Of a stretch of DNA of 64,000 nucleotides, positions 37,315 through 45,236 are shown piece after piece. The position numbers and the translations under genes are program-made. The notes under the pieces are model-generated. The model saw nothing but the letters and a program-made list of their open reading frames with translations. It did no database searches and had not been told where the DNA came from. The stretch covers positions 17,472 through 81,471 of the forward strand of contig PANC01000015.1 in the NCBI GenBank assembly GCA_002708315.1, written 5' to 3'. This DNA is from Lentimicrobiaceae bacterium (GTDB lineage: Bacteria > Bacteroidota > Bacteroidia > Bacteroidales > F082). Within the stretch, counting starts at the first letter, position 1; each line of letters begins with the position of its first letter.

Positions 37315-38351
37315 TGCCCAAAACGAACAACCGCCTCCCTTTCTTAGATAGGTATTTAACCCTGTGGATTTTTTTGACAATGCTAATTGGTGTTTTGTCT
37401 GGGTATATGTTTCCTGCCATTAGTGAGCTTTGGAACAGGTTTAACGTGGGCACTACAAACCTTCCAATTGCCATTGGTTTAATAGTAATGATGTTTCCCC
37501 CGCTTGCCAAGGTTAAATATGAGGAGTTAAGGGGGGTGTTTAAAAACAGAAAGATTCTTCTTCTTTCATTGGTTCAAAACTGGATAATAGGGCCTCTGTT
37601 AATGTTTTTTCTTGCCATTATATTCCTGCATGATTATCCGCAATACATGACCGGCCTGATATTAATTGGTCTTGCCCGGTGTATTGCAATGGTAATTGTA
37701 TGGAATGACCTTGCGCGGGGTGATAGTGAATACGCTGCTGGTTTGGTTGCTTTTAACAGTATTTTTCAGGTGGTTTTCTTCTCCGCATATGCCTATTTTT
37801 TTATTACTGTTTTACCGTCAAAGTTTGGTTTGGAGGGTTCTGAAATTGACATTACCATTTATCAAATAACAGAAAGTGTGTTGATATACTTGGGAATCCC
37901 CTTTCTTGCGGGTATAGTTACACGATATTCTTTAATTAGGGTTAAAAACAAGGCCTGGTATGCTGGCAGCTTTATACCTAAAATAAGCCCGCTTACACTT
38001 GTTGCTCTGCTCTTTACAATTTATGTAATGTTTTCTCTTAAAGGAGATTATATGGTCAGGCTGCCTGTTGATGTTATACGCATATCGATTCCTTTGGTAA
38101 TTTATTTTGTAGTAATGTTTTTTGTTTCTTTTTATATCAGCAGAAAAATGGGTACCGGTTATAAAAAAACGACAACGCTTTCTTTTACGGCCGCAAGCAA
38201 CAACTTTGAACTAGCTATTGCCGTGGCCATAGCTGTTTTCGGTATAAATTCAGGGGAGGCATTCGCCGCTGTCATAGGGCCTCTTATTGAGGTTCCTGTG
38301 TTAATATTACTCGTTAGTGTTTCTTTGAAAATGAAGGATAAGTACTTCTAG
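37314..38351 (+). CDS. arsB: ACR3-family arsenite efflux transporter
   Basis: This 345-aa inner-membrane carrier has ten predicted helices. The ACR3 signature segment [24 protein letters not shown] holds the Cys essential for arsenite transport in this family, and [19 protein letters not shown] is the second conserved motif. It exports arsenite made by ArsC. The start ATG overlaps the arsC stop. No arsR repressor is adjacent, so control is constitutive or acts in trans. The name arsB follows common usage; the family is ACR3, not the ArsB antiporter. Confidence 0.94.
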   Translation: MPKTNNRLPFLDRYLTLWIFLTMLIGVLSGYMFPAISELWNRFNVGTTNLPIAIGLIVMMFPPLAKVKYEELRGVFKNRKILLLSLVQNWIIGPLLMFFLAIIFLHDYPQYMTGLILIGLARCIAMVIVWNDLARGDSEYAAGLVAFNSIFQVVFFSAYAYFFITVLPSKFGLEGSEIDITIYQITESVLIYLGIPFLAGIVTRYSLIRVKNKAWYAGSFIPKISPLTLVALLFTIYVMFSLKGDYMVRLPVDVIRISIPLVIYFVVMFFVSFYISRKMGTGYKKTTTLSFTAASNNFELAIAVAIAVFGINSGEAFAAVIGPLIEVPVLILLVSVSLKMKDKYF

Positions 38352-38358
38352 GTTGGTT

Positions 38359-38395
38359 ATTAGAATACGTTATCGTATCTAATCATTGTTATTTC
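38359..38395 (+). terminator. Hairpin terminator after arsCB
   Basis: ATTAG(A)ATACG pairs with CGTATCTAAT around TTAT (38359-38383), a 10-bp stem with one bulged A, followed by a T-rich tract. It lies in the convergent gap and overlaps the last codon of the lutB-like gene, so it may serve both directions. Confidence 0.4.
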
Positions 38396-39767
38396 TTTCT
38401 TTCCAAAGCTGATTAAATGATTTTGGGGCTATTTCTGGCATAACTCGCCTTGGCCCCCATGTTTTTGAAACCGCCTTGTTTAAAATCTTGTTTTTTGTTT
38501 TTCCAGATAAAAGATCAAGCATCCTTCTTGACTTCAGGGCTTGTGATGAAATATTAATTGTTTGTTTTTCAAAAAAGGTATAAAACCCTTTTTTTACGGA
38601 ATCATTACGGTTAACCAAAAGTAATTCATGAAGAGGTATTTTTACTGGACAAACTGTTGTACACTTTCCACAAAGAGATGATGCAAAGCTAAGGTGTTTA
38701 TATTTTTTTTCGCCAGACAAATAAGGTGTAATTACAGATCCTATAGGACCGCTATATGTAGTTTTGTATGTATGTCCCCCTACATTTTTATATACTGGAC
38801 ATGAGTTTAAACAGGCGCCACATCTTATACATGACAATGCCTGACGTTGTCGTTCTTGTTTTAAAAGCGACGACCTCCCGTTATCAATTAAAACAATATA
38901 CATTTGGTCGGGACCATCAGTTTCGCCGTTTCTTTTTGGGCCACTTATAATTGAATTGTATACTGTCATTGGCTGGCCAGTGCCGCTGACCGATAGCAGC
39001 GGCCAAAATAAATCTAGGTCTTCAAGTTTTGGTATTAGCTTTTCGATTCCGGCTATTGCAATATGGGTCTTTGGAAATGACATTGATAACATACCATTAC
39101 CTTCGTTTTCTGTTATTGCTATTGATCCAGTATCTGATATTAAAAAATTAGCTCCTGTGATTCCAAGGTCCGCAGAGGTAAACTTTTCCCTAAGTAATTT
39201 TCTAGTATAAAGGGTAAGCTCTTCGGGAGACATATCGTCAGGGGTATTAAATTTTTCGTTGTATAGTTTTGCAACATCCTCCTTCGACATGTGCATTGCT
39301 GGTGTTACTATGTGATAGGGTTTTTGATTTGCCTGCTGAACAATAAACTCTCCCAAATCAGTTTCGGTAATCTCAATGTTATTTTTAGACAATGAATCAT
39401 TAAGGTCTATTTCCTCAGTTGTCATTGATTTCGATTTGACTGCAGATTGAATATTGTATTCCTCAGCTATTTTCAAAATTTCTTTTAAAGCTTCGTCCGA
39501 ATTTTGAGCCCAAATTACCTTTCCTCCGTTTGCAGTAAAATTATCTTCAAATTCTATGAGAAAACTGTCGAGCTCATTTATAATCTTATACTTTAAAAAG
39601 CCTGCCCTGTCTCTGGCTATTTCCATTTGTGAATATAGCTGCTGACCTTTTTCAACAGACTTATTGTATCTAGATATGTTAAATTTGATTTTTTCACGGT
39701 GCTCATCATCAAACGCAATCTTTTCTGACCTTGCTAAAAATGATTTATTTTCAATACTACTCTTCAT
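38379..39767 (-). CDS. lutB: LutB/LldF-like iron-sulfur LUD-domain protein
   Basis: This 462-aa protein matches the LutB subunit of the LutABC L-lactate oxidation complex. The LUD domain spans about 60-300. Two ferredoxin-like cluster motifs follow: Cys313-x2-Cys316-x2-Cys319-x3-Cys323 and Cys366-x2-Cys369-x3-Cys373. A C-terminal helical DUF3390-type tail ends in QLWKERN. It is probably a cytosolic electron-transfer subunit. lutA and lutC are not adjacent, so either they lie elsewhere or this protein serves another dehydrogenase. It starts 8 nt after rpiB and is probably cotranscribed with it. Confidence 0.9.
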   Translation of the reverse strand: MKSSIENKSFLARSEKIAFDDEHREKIKFNISRYNKSVEKGQQLYSQMEIARDRAGFLKYKIINELDSFLIEFEDNFTANGGKVIWAQNSDEALKEILKIAEEYNIQSAVKSKSMTTEEIDLNDSLSKNNIEITETDLGEFIVQQANQKPYHIVTPAMHMSKEDVAKLYNEKFNTPDDMSPEELTLYTRKLLREKFTSADLGITGANFLISDTGSIAITENEGNGMLSMSFPKTHIAIAGIEKLIPKLEDLDLFWPLLSVSGTGQPMTVYNSIISGPKRNGETDGPDQMYIVLIDNGRSSLLKQERQRQALSCIRCGACLNSCPVYKNVGGHTYKTTYSGPIGSVITPYLSGEKKYKHLSFASSLCGKCTTVCPVKIPLHELLLVNRNDSVKKGFYTFFEKQTINISSQALKSRRMLDLLSGKTKNKILNKAVSKTWGPRRVMPEIAPKSFNQLWKERNNND

Positions 39768-39775
39768 TTGAGACT

Positions 39776-40225
39776 TTAAGGATTTACCGCTATTTTATCT
39801 ACTCTTATTGTGTGTCTACCACCTTCAAAATCTGTAGTGAGAAATCTTAGTGTTATTTTCCATGCTAGTTCAAAGGGTACAAATCTACCAGGCAATGATA
39901 AGATATTAGCATTATTATGTCGGCGTGTTAGCGTTGCCTGCTCTTCATTCCAGCATAATCCAGCCCTAACACCTGGATATTTATTTGCAGTCATTTGCGC
40001 GCCGTTTCCACTACCGCAAAGAATTATTCCTATTTTAAAATTTCCATTATTAATTGCTTCAGCGAGCGGGTGTATCATATCCGGATAATCAACGCTATTA
40101 TCTGAGTTTGTGCCAAAATCTTTTGTACTATATCCAGCAGCCTCCAGCTTGGTTTTAATAAATTCTTTCATTTCAAAACCTCCATGATCTGAAGCAATTG
40201 CTATAACCGCACTACCATCTATCAT
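39776..40225 (-). CDS. rpiB: Ribose-5-phosphate isomerase B
   Basis: RpiB interconverts ribose-5-P and ribulose-5-P. The 149-aa sequence has the diagnostic ASDHGGFEMK (about 11-20), the active-site loop LCGSGNGAQMTANK and the HNNANILSLPGR segment with the phosphate-binding Arg. It opens a two-gene leftward unit with the lutB-like gene. The -7 box at 40245-40252 lies just upstream, at the edge of the AT-rich islet. Confidence 0.95.
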   Translation of the reverse strand: MIDGSAVIAIASDHGGFEMKEFIKTKLEAAGYSTKDFGTNSDNSVDYPDMIHPLAEAINNGNFKIGIILCGSGNGAQMTANKYPGVRAGLCWNEEQATLTRRHNNANILSLPGRFVPFELAWKITLRFLTTDFEGGRHTIRVDKIAVNP

Positions 40226-40244
40226 TGTTAATAATTTTACTTCG

Positions 40245-40252
40245 CAAAAGTA
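40245..40252 (-). promoter_or_regulatory. -7 promoter element of rpiB-lutB
   Basis: On the minus strand this reads TACTTTTG, a perfect match, 19 nt before the rpiB ATG. Confidence 0.5.
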
Positions 40253-40830
40253 GGGAAATTTTATTGCTAAATTTAAAACTATCTGACAATCATATTATTT
40301 ATCTATTATAGTGGATTCGTGTTAAAATTATAAACTATTATTTATCAAAACCTTAGGGTTTTCAACATTATTATTGTTAATATCTGCAAAATACTGTTAA
40401 TTAAATATTAATAAGTGAGAGGTTATTAACATAAGTAAATCTGTTTTTTAAAGGTTACGTTTTTTATTGTGTTTTTATAAAAGATTATACTGAGATACTA
40501 ACACGTCTTTTCTCAATTATTAAATAGAAGTTATTAAATTATTATATTAATGCTATCCATTAACAATTTTATTAAGTTACTGGTATACAATATTTTTAAA
40601 TGTAATAAACTGTGTGCCGCTTGTTAATAAGTTGATGTTTTTTAATAAAACAAGTTATTGACTAAATATTATTCATGGTTACTAACAGCATATTATTATT
40701 AATAAATATAATTTATATATAAATATATAATAAGAGATATAGTTTATAAGTATTCTTCTTTTTATATTTGATTTTTAGAAACAAATAAAATTATACCTTT
40801 AGTACAAAATATTATACTTTAATTTTAATC
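40253..40830. other. AT-rich non-coding region, candidate replication origin
   Basis: This stretch of about 580 bp is the longest gene-free region in the window and contains no credible ORF or structured RNA. G+C is very low: only 6 of 60 bases in 40681-40740. It holds several DnaA-box-like 9-mers: TTTTCAACA (40359), TGTTAATAT (40375), TGTTAATTA (40395), TTATTAACA (40423), TGTTAATAA (40622) and TTACTAACA (40679). These differ from TTATCCACA by two or more bases, so they are only suggestive. Two parS sites 9-11 kb away support origin proximity. Alternatives are a decayed islet junction or a long regulatory region. Confidence 0.35.
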
Positions 40831-40838
40831 TATTTTTG
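40831..40838 (+). promoter_or_regulatory. -7 promoter element of the YwqK-like gene
   Basis: TATTTTTG is a perfect match only 15 nt before the ATG, which predicts a very short leader of about 10 nt. Confidence 0.4.
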
Positions 40839-40853
40839 AATTGAACTTAAATA

Positions 40854-42374
40854 ATGACTATTAAAATTTATATATTTTTTATATTAATATTTTTTTTCAA
40901 TACTGAGATATTTTGTCAAAATAAATCAGAAATAAAGCCTAATGGATATAATGTCTTTTATGGTAATGATAGTTCAGTAGTTAGTGAAGGTTACATGAAA
41001 AATGGAAAACCTGATGGTTATTGGAAAAATTATTATGATACTGGTATTATTAAATCCGAAGGTAATCGAAAGGATTATGAACTTGATAGTTTGTGGAAAT
41101 TTTATGATGAAGAAGGGAAAATAATTCTAGAAATAAATTACAAAAACGGAAATAAAAATGGATATAGGGTAACTCATCAAGGAAACGTAGTTACAAAAGA
41201 AAATTTTATTGATGATGTTAAGCAAGGAAACACATATATTTTATATCCAAATGGAAAGACAAAGAGTAAAACCCCATTTATAAATGGCTTAGAAGATGGT
41301 GTTTATAAAGAATATGATTTAAATGGAAATATTATACAATTAATTACTTATAAGAAAGGATATATAACAGATAGATCTAGAATTAATAGGTATGATTCTG
41401 ATAATATGCCAAATGGTAAATGGCTTTGGTTTAGTGATGATGAAGTTGTAATTGTAAAAGAAGGATCATATAAGCATGGATTAAAACACGGATATTTTAA
41501 GGAATATGATCTGGATGGAAACCTTATTAGTGCTACAAAATATGTAGATGGAGAAATATTTGAAAAAGCTGAAGAACTTCAGAAGCTAGATGTAAGAACA
41601 GATTACTATCCAAGTGGAATAGTTAAAGTTGTTGGCACTTATACTAAAGATGGAATACCAGAAGGCGTTAGAAGAGAATACGATGAAAAAGGTAATATAG
41701 AAAAGTCTTTTATATTCAGATATGGTAAAATTATTGGAGAAGGAATATTCACAGATTCAGGTCAAAAACAGGGTTTATGGAATGAATATTATGATGATGG
41801 CATATTAAAAGCTCAGGGAAATTATACGGATGATAAAAAGGATGGTTATTGGAAATATTTTTATAAAAATGGTAACCTTGAAGAGAGAGGTAAATATATA
41901 CTTGGAAATCCAGACAGTACCTGGTTTTGGTATTATAGCGATGGTAAATTATTAAGAAAAGAAAATTTTTACAACGGACTATCAGACGGTTTATTAACGG
42001 AGTTTGATAAGGAGGGTAATATAATTACTCAAGGAGATTTTATAGAGGGAAAAAAAGAAGGAATATGGATTTATCAGGTTGGAGACTCTAAAGATGAGAT
42101 TGAATATGTTGAGGATATGCGAAATGGTTTGTACAAATCATTTTATTCCAGTGGTCAATTACGATACGAAGGCAAATATGTTGATGATAATCCAAATGGA
42201 GAACATTCATGGTATTGGGACAATGGAAAACTACAAAAACAGGGGAAGTATGTTATGGGTCGTAAAAATGGCGACTGGAAAAAATACGATAGTAATTCCA
42301 TTCCGCTTATAGTTATTTCATATACCGGTGGTAGGGAGGTTAAATATGATGGCATTAGTATATTAACAGATTAA
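40854..42374 (+). CDS. YwqK/MORN-variant repeat protein, exported
   Basis: This 506-aa protein has a signal peptide (residues 1-21, ending IFCQ) and then roughly 19 copies of a 20-25-residue MORN-variant repeat, with the pattern NGKxDGxWKxYYxxGxIKxEGxYxxGxxxGxW. Databases often name this family as YwqK-type antitoxin, but the secretion signal makes a surface or periplasmic binding role more likely; no toxin gene is adjacent. Codon third positions are strongly A/T, more so than in neighbouring genes. It lies between the AT-rich region and a gene remnant, which suggests an acquired islet. Confidence 0.78.
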   Translation: MTIKIYIFFILIFFFNTEIFCQNKSEIKPNGYNVFYGNDSSVVSEGYMKNGKPDGYWKNYYDTGIIKSEGNRKDYELDSLWKFYDEEGKIILEINYKNGNKNGYRVTHQGNVVTKENFIDDVKQGNTYILYPNGKTKSKTPFINGLEDGVYKEYDLNGNIIQLITYKKGYITDRSRINRYDSDNMPNGKWLWFSDDEVVIVKEGSYKHGLKHGYFKEYDLDGNLISATKYVDGEIFEKAEELQKLDVRTDYYPSGIVKVVGTYTKDGIPEGVRREYDEKGNIEKSFIFRYGKIIGEGIFTDSGQKQGLWNEYYDDGILKAQGNYTDDKKDGYWKYFYKNGNLEERGKYILGNPDSTWFWYYSDGKLLRKENFYNGLSDGLLTEFDKEGNIITQGDFIEGKKEGIWIYQVGDSKDEIEYVEDMRNGLYKSFYSSGQLRYEGKYVDDNPNGEHSWYWDNGKLQKQGKYVMGRKNGDWKKYDSNSIPLIVISYTGGREVKYDGISILTD

Positions 42375-42401
42375 TAATCCAAATCAATTATAAGAGACTA
42401 G

Positions 42402-42539
42402 TATTATGCCCCTAGCTTTATTGTCTCCGAAAGGATAGGTAACCGTCGTAAAATGGGTATACAATGGTCACTTTACTTCTGTATAGCATTATCTCCTCTA
42501 ATTGGACCCCTATTACCTATTTTAGTGCCAAACGCTTAA
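42402..42539 (+). pseudogene. Remnant of a small membrane-protein gene (C-terminal fragment)
   Basis: An open stretch of 45 codons, with a stop just before it and no plausible start for the whole, translates to a segment containing ERIGNRRKMGIQWSLYFCIA and then LSPLIGPLLPIL. This is the pattern (IG-x-x-RKIGF-x-W-S-F-x-LSPLIG-hydrophobic end) of the C-terminus of small two-helix membrane proteins common in Bacteroidota. The N-terminal helix is missing. It ends within the hemW stop region (1-nt to 4-nt overlap), so it is probably decayed. Expression from the internal ATG at 42453 (28 codons) cannot be excluded. Confidence 0.5.
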
Positions 42540-43666
42540 AAGCCAAAAAATAACGAGGATGCTATTCCATCAGCAAATAATTTTCCCGATGTAGTCAGCT
42601 TATAAACACTGCCCTTTTGCGCTATCTTTCCATTTTCAATGAAAGGTAAAATGGTTCGAATGAAATGGTTCGAATAATCAGCACCAAACATATTTAAAAT
42701 GTGTTCTGTATCAGAACCCCACGAGGTTCTAAGAGACGTTAGAACATACTCATTATACATTTGGTTTTTTGACAAAACCTCTTTTTCGGCTATTATATGT
42801 GCCGGATCATTTTCACAATATTTTTTCATATTCATAACATTCCATTGTCTGGACACCCCATTGTAAGAATGGGCCGATGGCCCTAATCCTATATAATGAC
42901 CGCCTAACCAGTAAATACTATTGTGTTTTGAGTAGTAGCCTCTTTTTGCAAAGTTGGATATTTCATAGTTAACGTACGACCTGTTCTCTGTTAATTCGAT
43001 CAGAGTATTGAAATGCTCTATACTTTGTTTTTCATCAATATTAGCAAGCTTTTGATTTCTTATCAATACATCAAGAGCTGTTTTTTTTTCAACTGTTAGC
43101 GAGTATGAGGATAGGTGAGGGAGGTTGTAGTCAAAGAACAGATTAATATTTTTAACCCATTTATCGTTTGTTAGAGTGGGAATACCATAGATTAAATCTA
43201 TGGTAATATTTTTAAAACCCGCTTTTAGAGAGTTTTCAATGGATTTTTTAGCCCCCCTTGAGTCGTGTACCCTGTGCAAATACTCAAGATCATCATCAAA
43301 AAAACTTTGAATACCAATACTTAACCTATTAATGGGAGAGTTTTTTTTAAGATCATTCAAGTACTCATAATTAATATCATCAGGGTTGGATTCAAGAGTA
43401 ATTTCCGAGCCAGGGACAACGTCGTATACCTCATAAATAACACCCATAATATCATTTAATTCATTAACGGATAACATTGATGGGGTTCCTCCGCCAAAAT
43501 AAACAGTGGTAATTTTATTAGGCTTGAGATAATTCTTCCTGGACCGAACCTCTAGTTTGATAGCTCTAACAAAATCTTTTCTATATTTCAAGCTGCCTGT
43601 TGTATAAAAATTACAATAATGACACTTCTGTTTGCAAAATGGAATATGTATATAGATGCCTGCCAA
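42536..43666 (-). CDS. hemW: HemW-like radical SAM protein (heme chaperone)
   Basis: This 376-aa radical SAM protein has the cluster motif Cys11-x3-Cys15-x2-Cys18 (PFCKQKCHYCNF). Phe follows Cys18-Asn instead of the extra Cys found in HemN, which points to HemW rather than coproporphyrinogen dehydrogenase. VYFGGGTPSML and SIGIQSFFDDDLEYLHR are family motifs, and a HemN C-terminal domain follows. HemW binds heme and delivers it to respiratory proteins. It is the last gene of the leftward run, 43 nt after the flippase gene. Confidence 0.92.
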   Translation of the reverse strand: MAGIYIHIPFCKQKCHYCNFYTTGSLKYRKDFVRAIKLEVRSRKNYLKPNKITTVYFGGGTPSMLSVNELNDIMGVIYEVYDVVPGSEITLESNPDDINYEYLNDLKKNSPINRLSIGIQSFFDDDLEYLHRVHDSRGAKKSIENSLKAGFKNITIDLIYGIPTLTNDKWVKNINLFFDYNLPHLSSYSLTVEKKTALDVLIRNQKLANIDEKQSIEHFNTLIELTENRSYVNYEISNFAKRGYYSKHNSIYWLGGHYIGLGPSAHSYNGVSRQWNVMNMKKYCENDPAHIIAEKEVLSKNQMYNEYVLTSLRTSWGSDTEHILNMFGADYSNHFIRTILPFIENGKIAQKGSVYKLTTSGKLFADGIASSLFFGF

Positions 43667-43709
43667 CGATTATAGCTTTAATTATTTTTAATAACGCTTC
43701 AATGTGTAG

Positions 43710-45194
43710 TTAACCCTGTATTTTTTCTGGAGAGTAATTTTTATACCACATATAATATACAAAAATGATAAACGCAACAAAAAGAACAGATACAATATAA
43801 TAGTAGTGCCCCGGCATGGTGCTCTTTATGATAATAGACATAATATATACCACCACAGCAAACGCTGTATATGAGAATATAATTCTTATATTATACTTTA
43901 TCTTGTAATGATATTTACCCCAATAATATGACAACAACATTATTACAAAGTAACTAACAAAGCTTGCCCACGCTGACCCTAAATAACCAAATTTAGGGAT
44001 AAGCAAAACATTAAGAAGAATGGTAAGCATTCCGCCCACGGTGGCAATCAAAGCTCCGTAAAATGTTTTATTGGTTAATTTATACCACACTGACAGGTTG
44101 TAAAACACTCCTAAAAATAATTTTGCAGACAATATAATAGGGACGATTTGTAACCCTGGCCAAAATGCCTCTCCTATAAAATGTTTAAACACATCTATGT
44201 ATAGAGTTACCATCAGAAAAATAGACCACGTAAACCCCACAAACAAACTCATAACCCTGCTATATGTGTCCTTTGCGTTCTTTTTTTTGGCTTCTGCAAA
44301 AAAGAATGGCTCTGCTGCGTATCTGAACATCTGTATGAAAATCATCATTATAATTGCAAGCTTGTAGCAGGCGGCGTATATTCCCAGCTGCGCATCAGAG
44401 TTAATTTCGCTCGGCAATAGGTATTTGAGCAATATCTTATCAGCAACCTCTGTAATCATAAACATTAGAGATATTATAAGTATAGGCATGCCGTACCTAA
44501 GCATCTTTTTAAGCAAATCGGAATCTATTTTAAATGAAAAAGACAGAAGTTCTTTTCCAAGCATAATAAGGGTTGAAAATGAACCCACCAGGTTAGCAAT
44601 GAACACAAAGCCAACAAGGCTAGTGCTTCTGTACACAGGAAAGTTAATGTAGTCATCACCATAATAACCTGGGATTACTACCAGGAAAAGTAAGTTCAAG
44701 GAAATCGTAATGACCACGCTTAAAATCCTAATGACAGAAAATTTTAACGCTTTGTTTTTGTATCTCAAATAAGCAAAGGGAATTGCTGTAATAGCATCAA
44801 TCGCAATTATTAGCGCCACAACCTGCACGTACTCTTTATTATCGGGATATTGAATTAAAACGGCAATATCATCTGCAAAAGAAAAAATCAACAAAAGAAA
44901 AAACGCTGAACATATTAATATCGATGTCATAGCGGTATTAAAAGCTCTTTTTGGGCTCTTATTCAAATTAGCATATCTGAAAAAAGCGGTTTCCATACCA
45001 AGGGTAAGTATAACTAATAGAATTGCTACGTATGAATATAAAAGGGTAACCTGTCCGTATTGGGCCTGAGTAAAAACATAAATAGTGTACAGGGGTACAA
45101 GCAGATAATTTAGGAATCTTGGTACCATTGTGCCAAGACCATAAACAGCCGTGTCACCCATAAGCTTTTTAACCGCATCCGTTGGCTTATTCAT
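43710..45194 (-). CDS. Polysaccharide flippase-like MATE/MOP membrane protein
   Basis: This 494-aa polytopic protein has 12-14 predicted helices and the Polysacc_synt (Wzx-like) layout, beginning KKLMGDTAVYGLGTMVPRFLNYLLVPLYT. Such proteins flip undecaprenyl-linked glycans, or lipid II for MurJ-like members, across the inner membrane. No glycosyltransferase genes are adjacent, so it is not part of an obvious O-antigen or capsule locus; a general envelope role is inferred. It lies between the histidine kinase (42 nt) and hemW (43 nt) in one leftward run. Confidence 0.87.
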   Translation of the reverse strand: MNKPTDAVKKLMGDTAVYGLGTMVPRFLNYLLVPLYTIYVFTQAQYGQVTLLYSYVAILLVILTLGMETAFFRYANLNKSPKRAFNTAMTSILICSAFFLLLIFSFADDIAVLIQYPDNKEYVQVVALIIAIDAITAIPFAYLRYKNKALKFSVIRILSVVITISLNLLFLVVIPGYYGDDYINFPVYRSTSLVGFVFIANLVGSFSTLIMLGKELLSFSFKIDSDLLKKMLRYGMPILIISLMFMITEVADKILLKYLLPSEINSDAQLGIYAACYKLAIIMMIFIQMFRYAAEPFFFAEAKKKNAKDTYSRVMSLFVGFTWSIFLMVTLYIDVFKHFIGEAFWPGLQIVPIILSAKLFLGVFYNLSVWYKLTNKTFYGALIATVGGMLTILLNVLLIPKFGYLGSAWASFVSYFVIMLLSYYWGKYHYKIKYNIRIIFSYTAFAVVVYIMSIIIKSTMPGHYYYIVSVLFVAFIIFVYYMWYKNYSPEKIQG

Positions 45195-45236
45195 GGAATC
45201 AAAAATAGATAATACTAGCTAACAAAAGGGAAATAA

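Noticed and set aside
40226..40853. Prophage or transposon attachment region
   Set aside because: No integrase, transposase, terminal inverted repeat or target-site duplication was seen.
40854..42374. CRISPR-like periodicity
   Set aside because: The repeats are protein-level MORN/YwqK units within one open reading frame; DNA copies are diverged, with no constant repeat and unique spacer structure. The LRR and T9SS repeat genes were rejected for the same reason.
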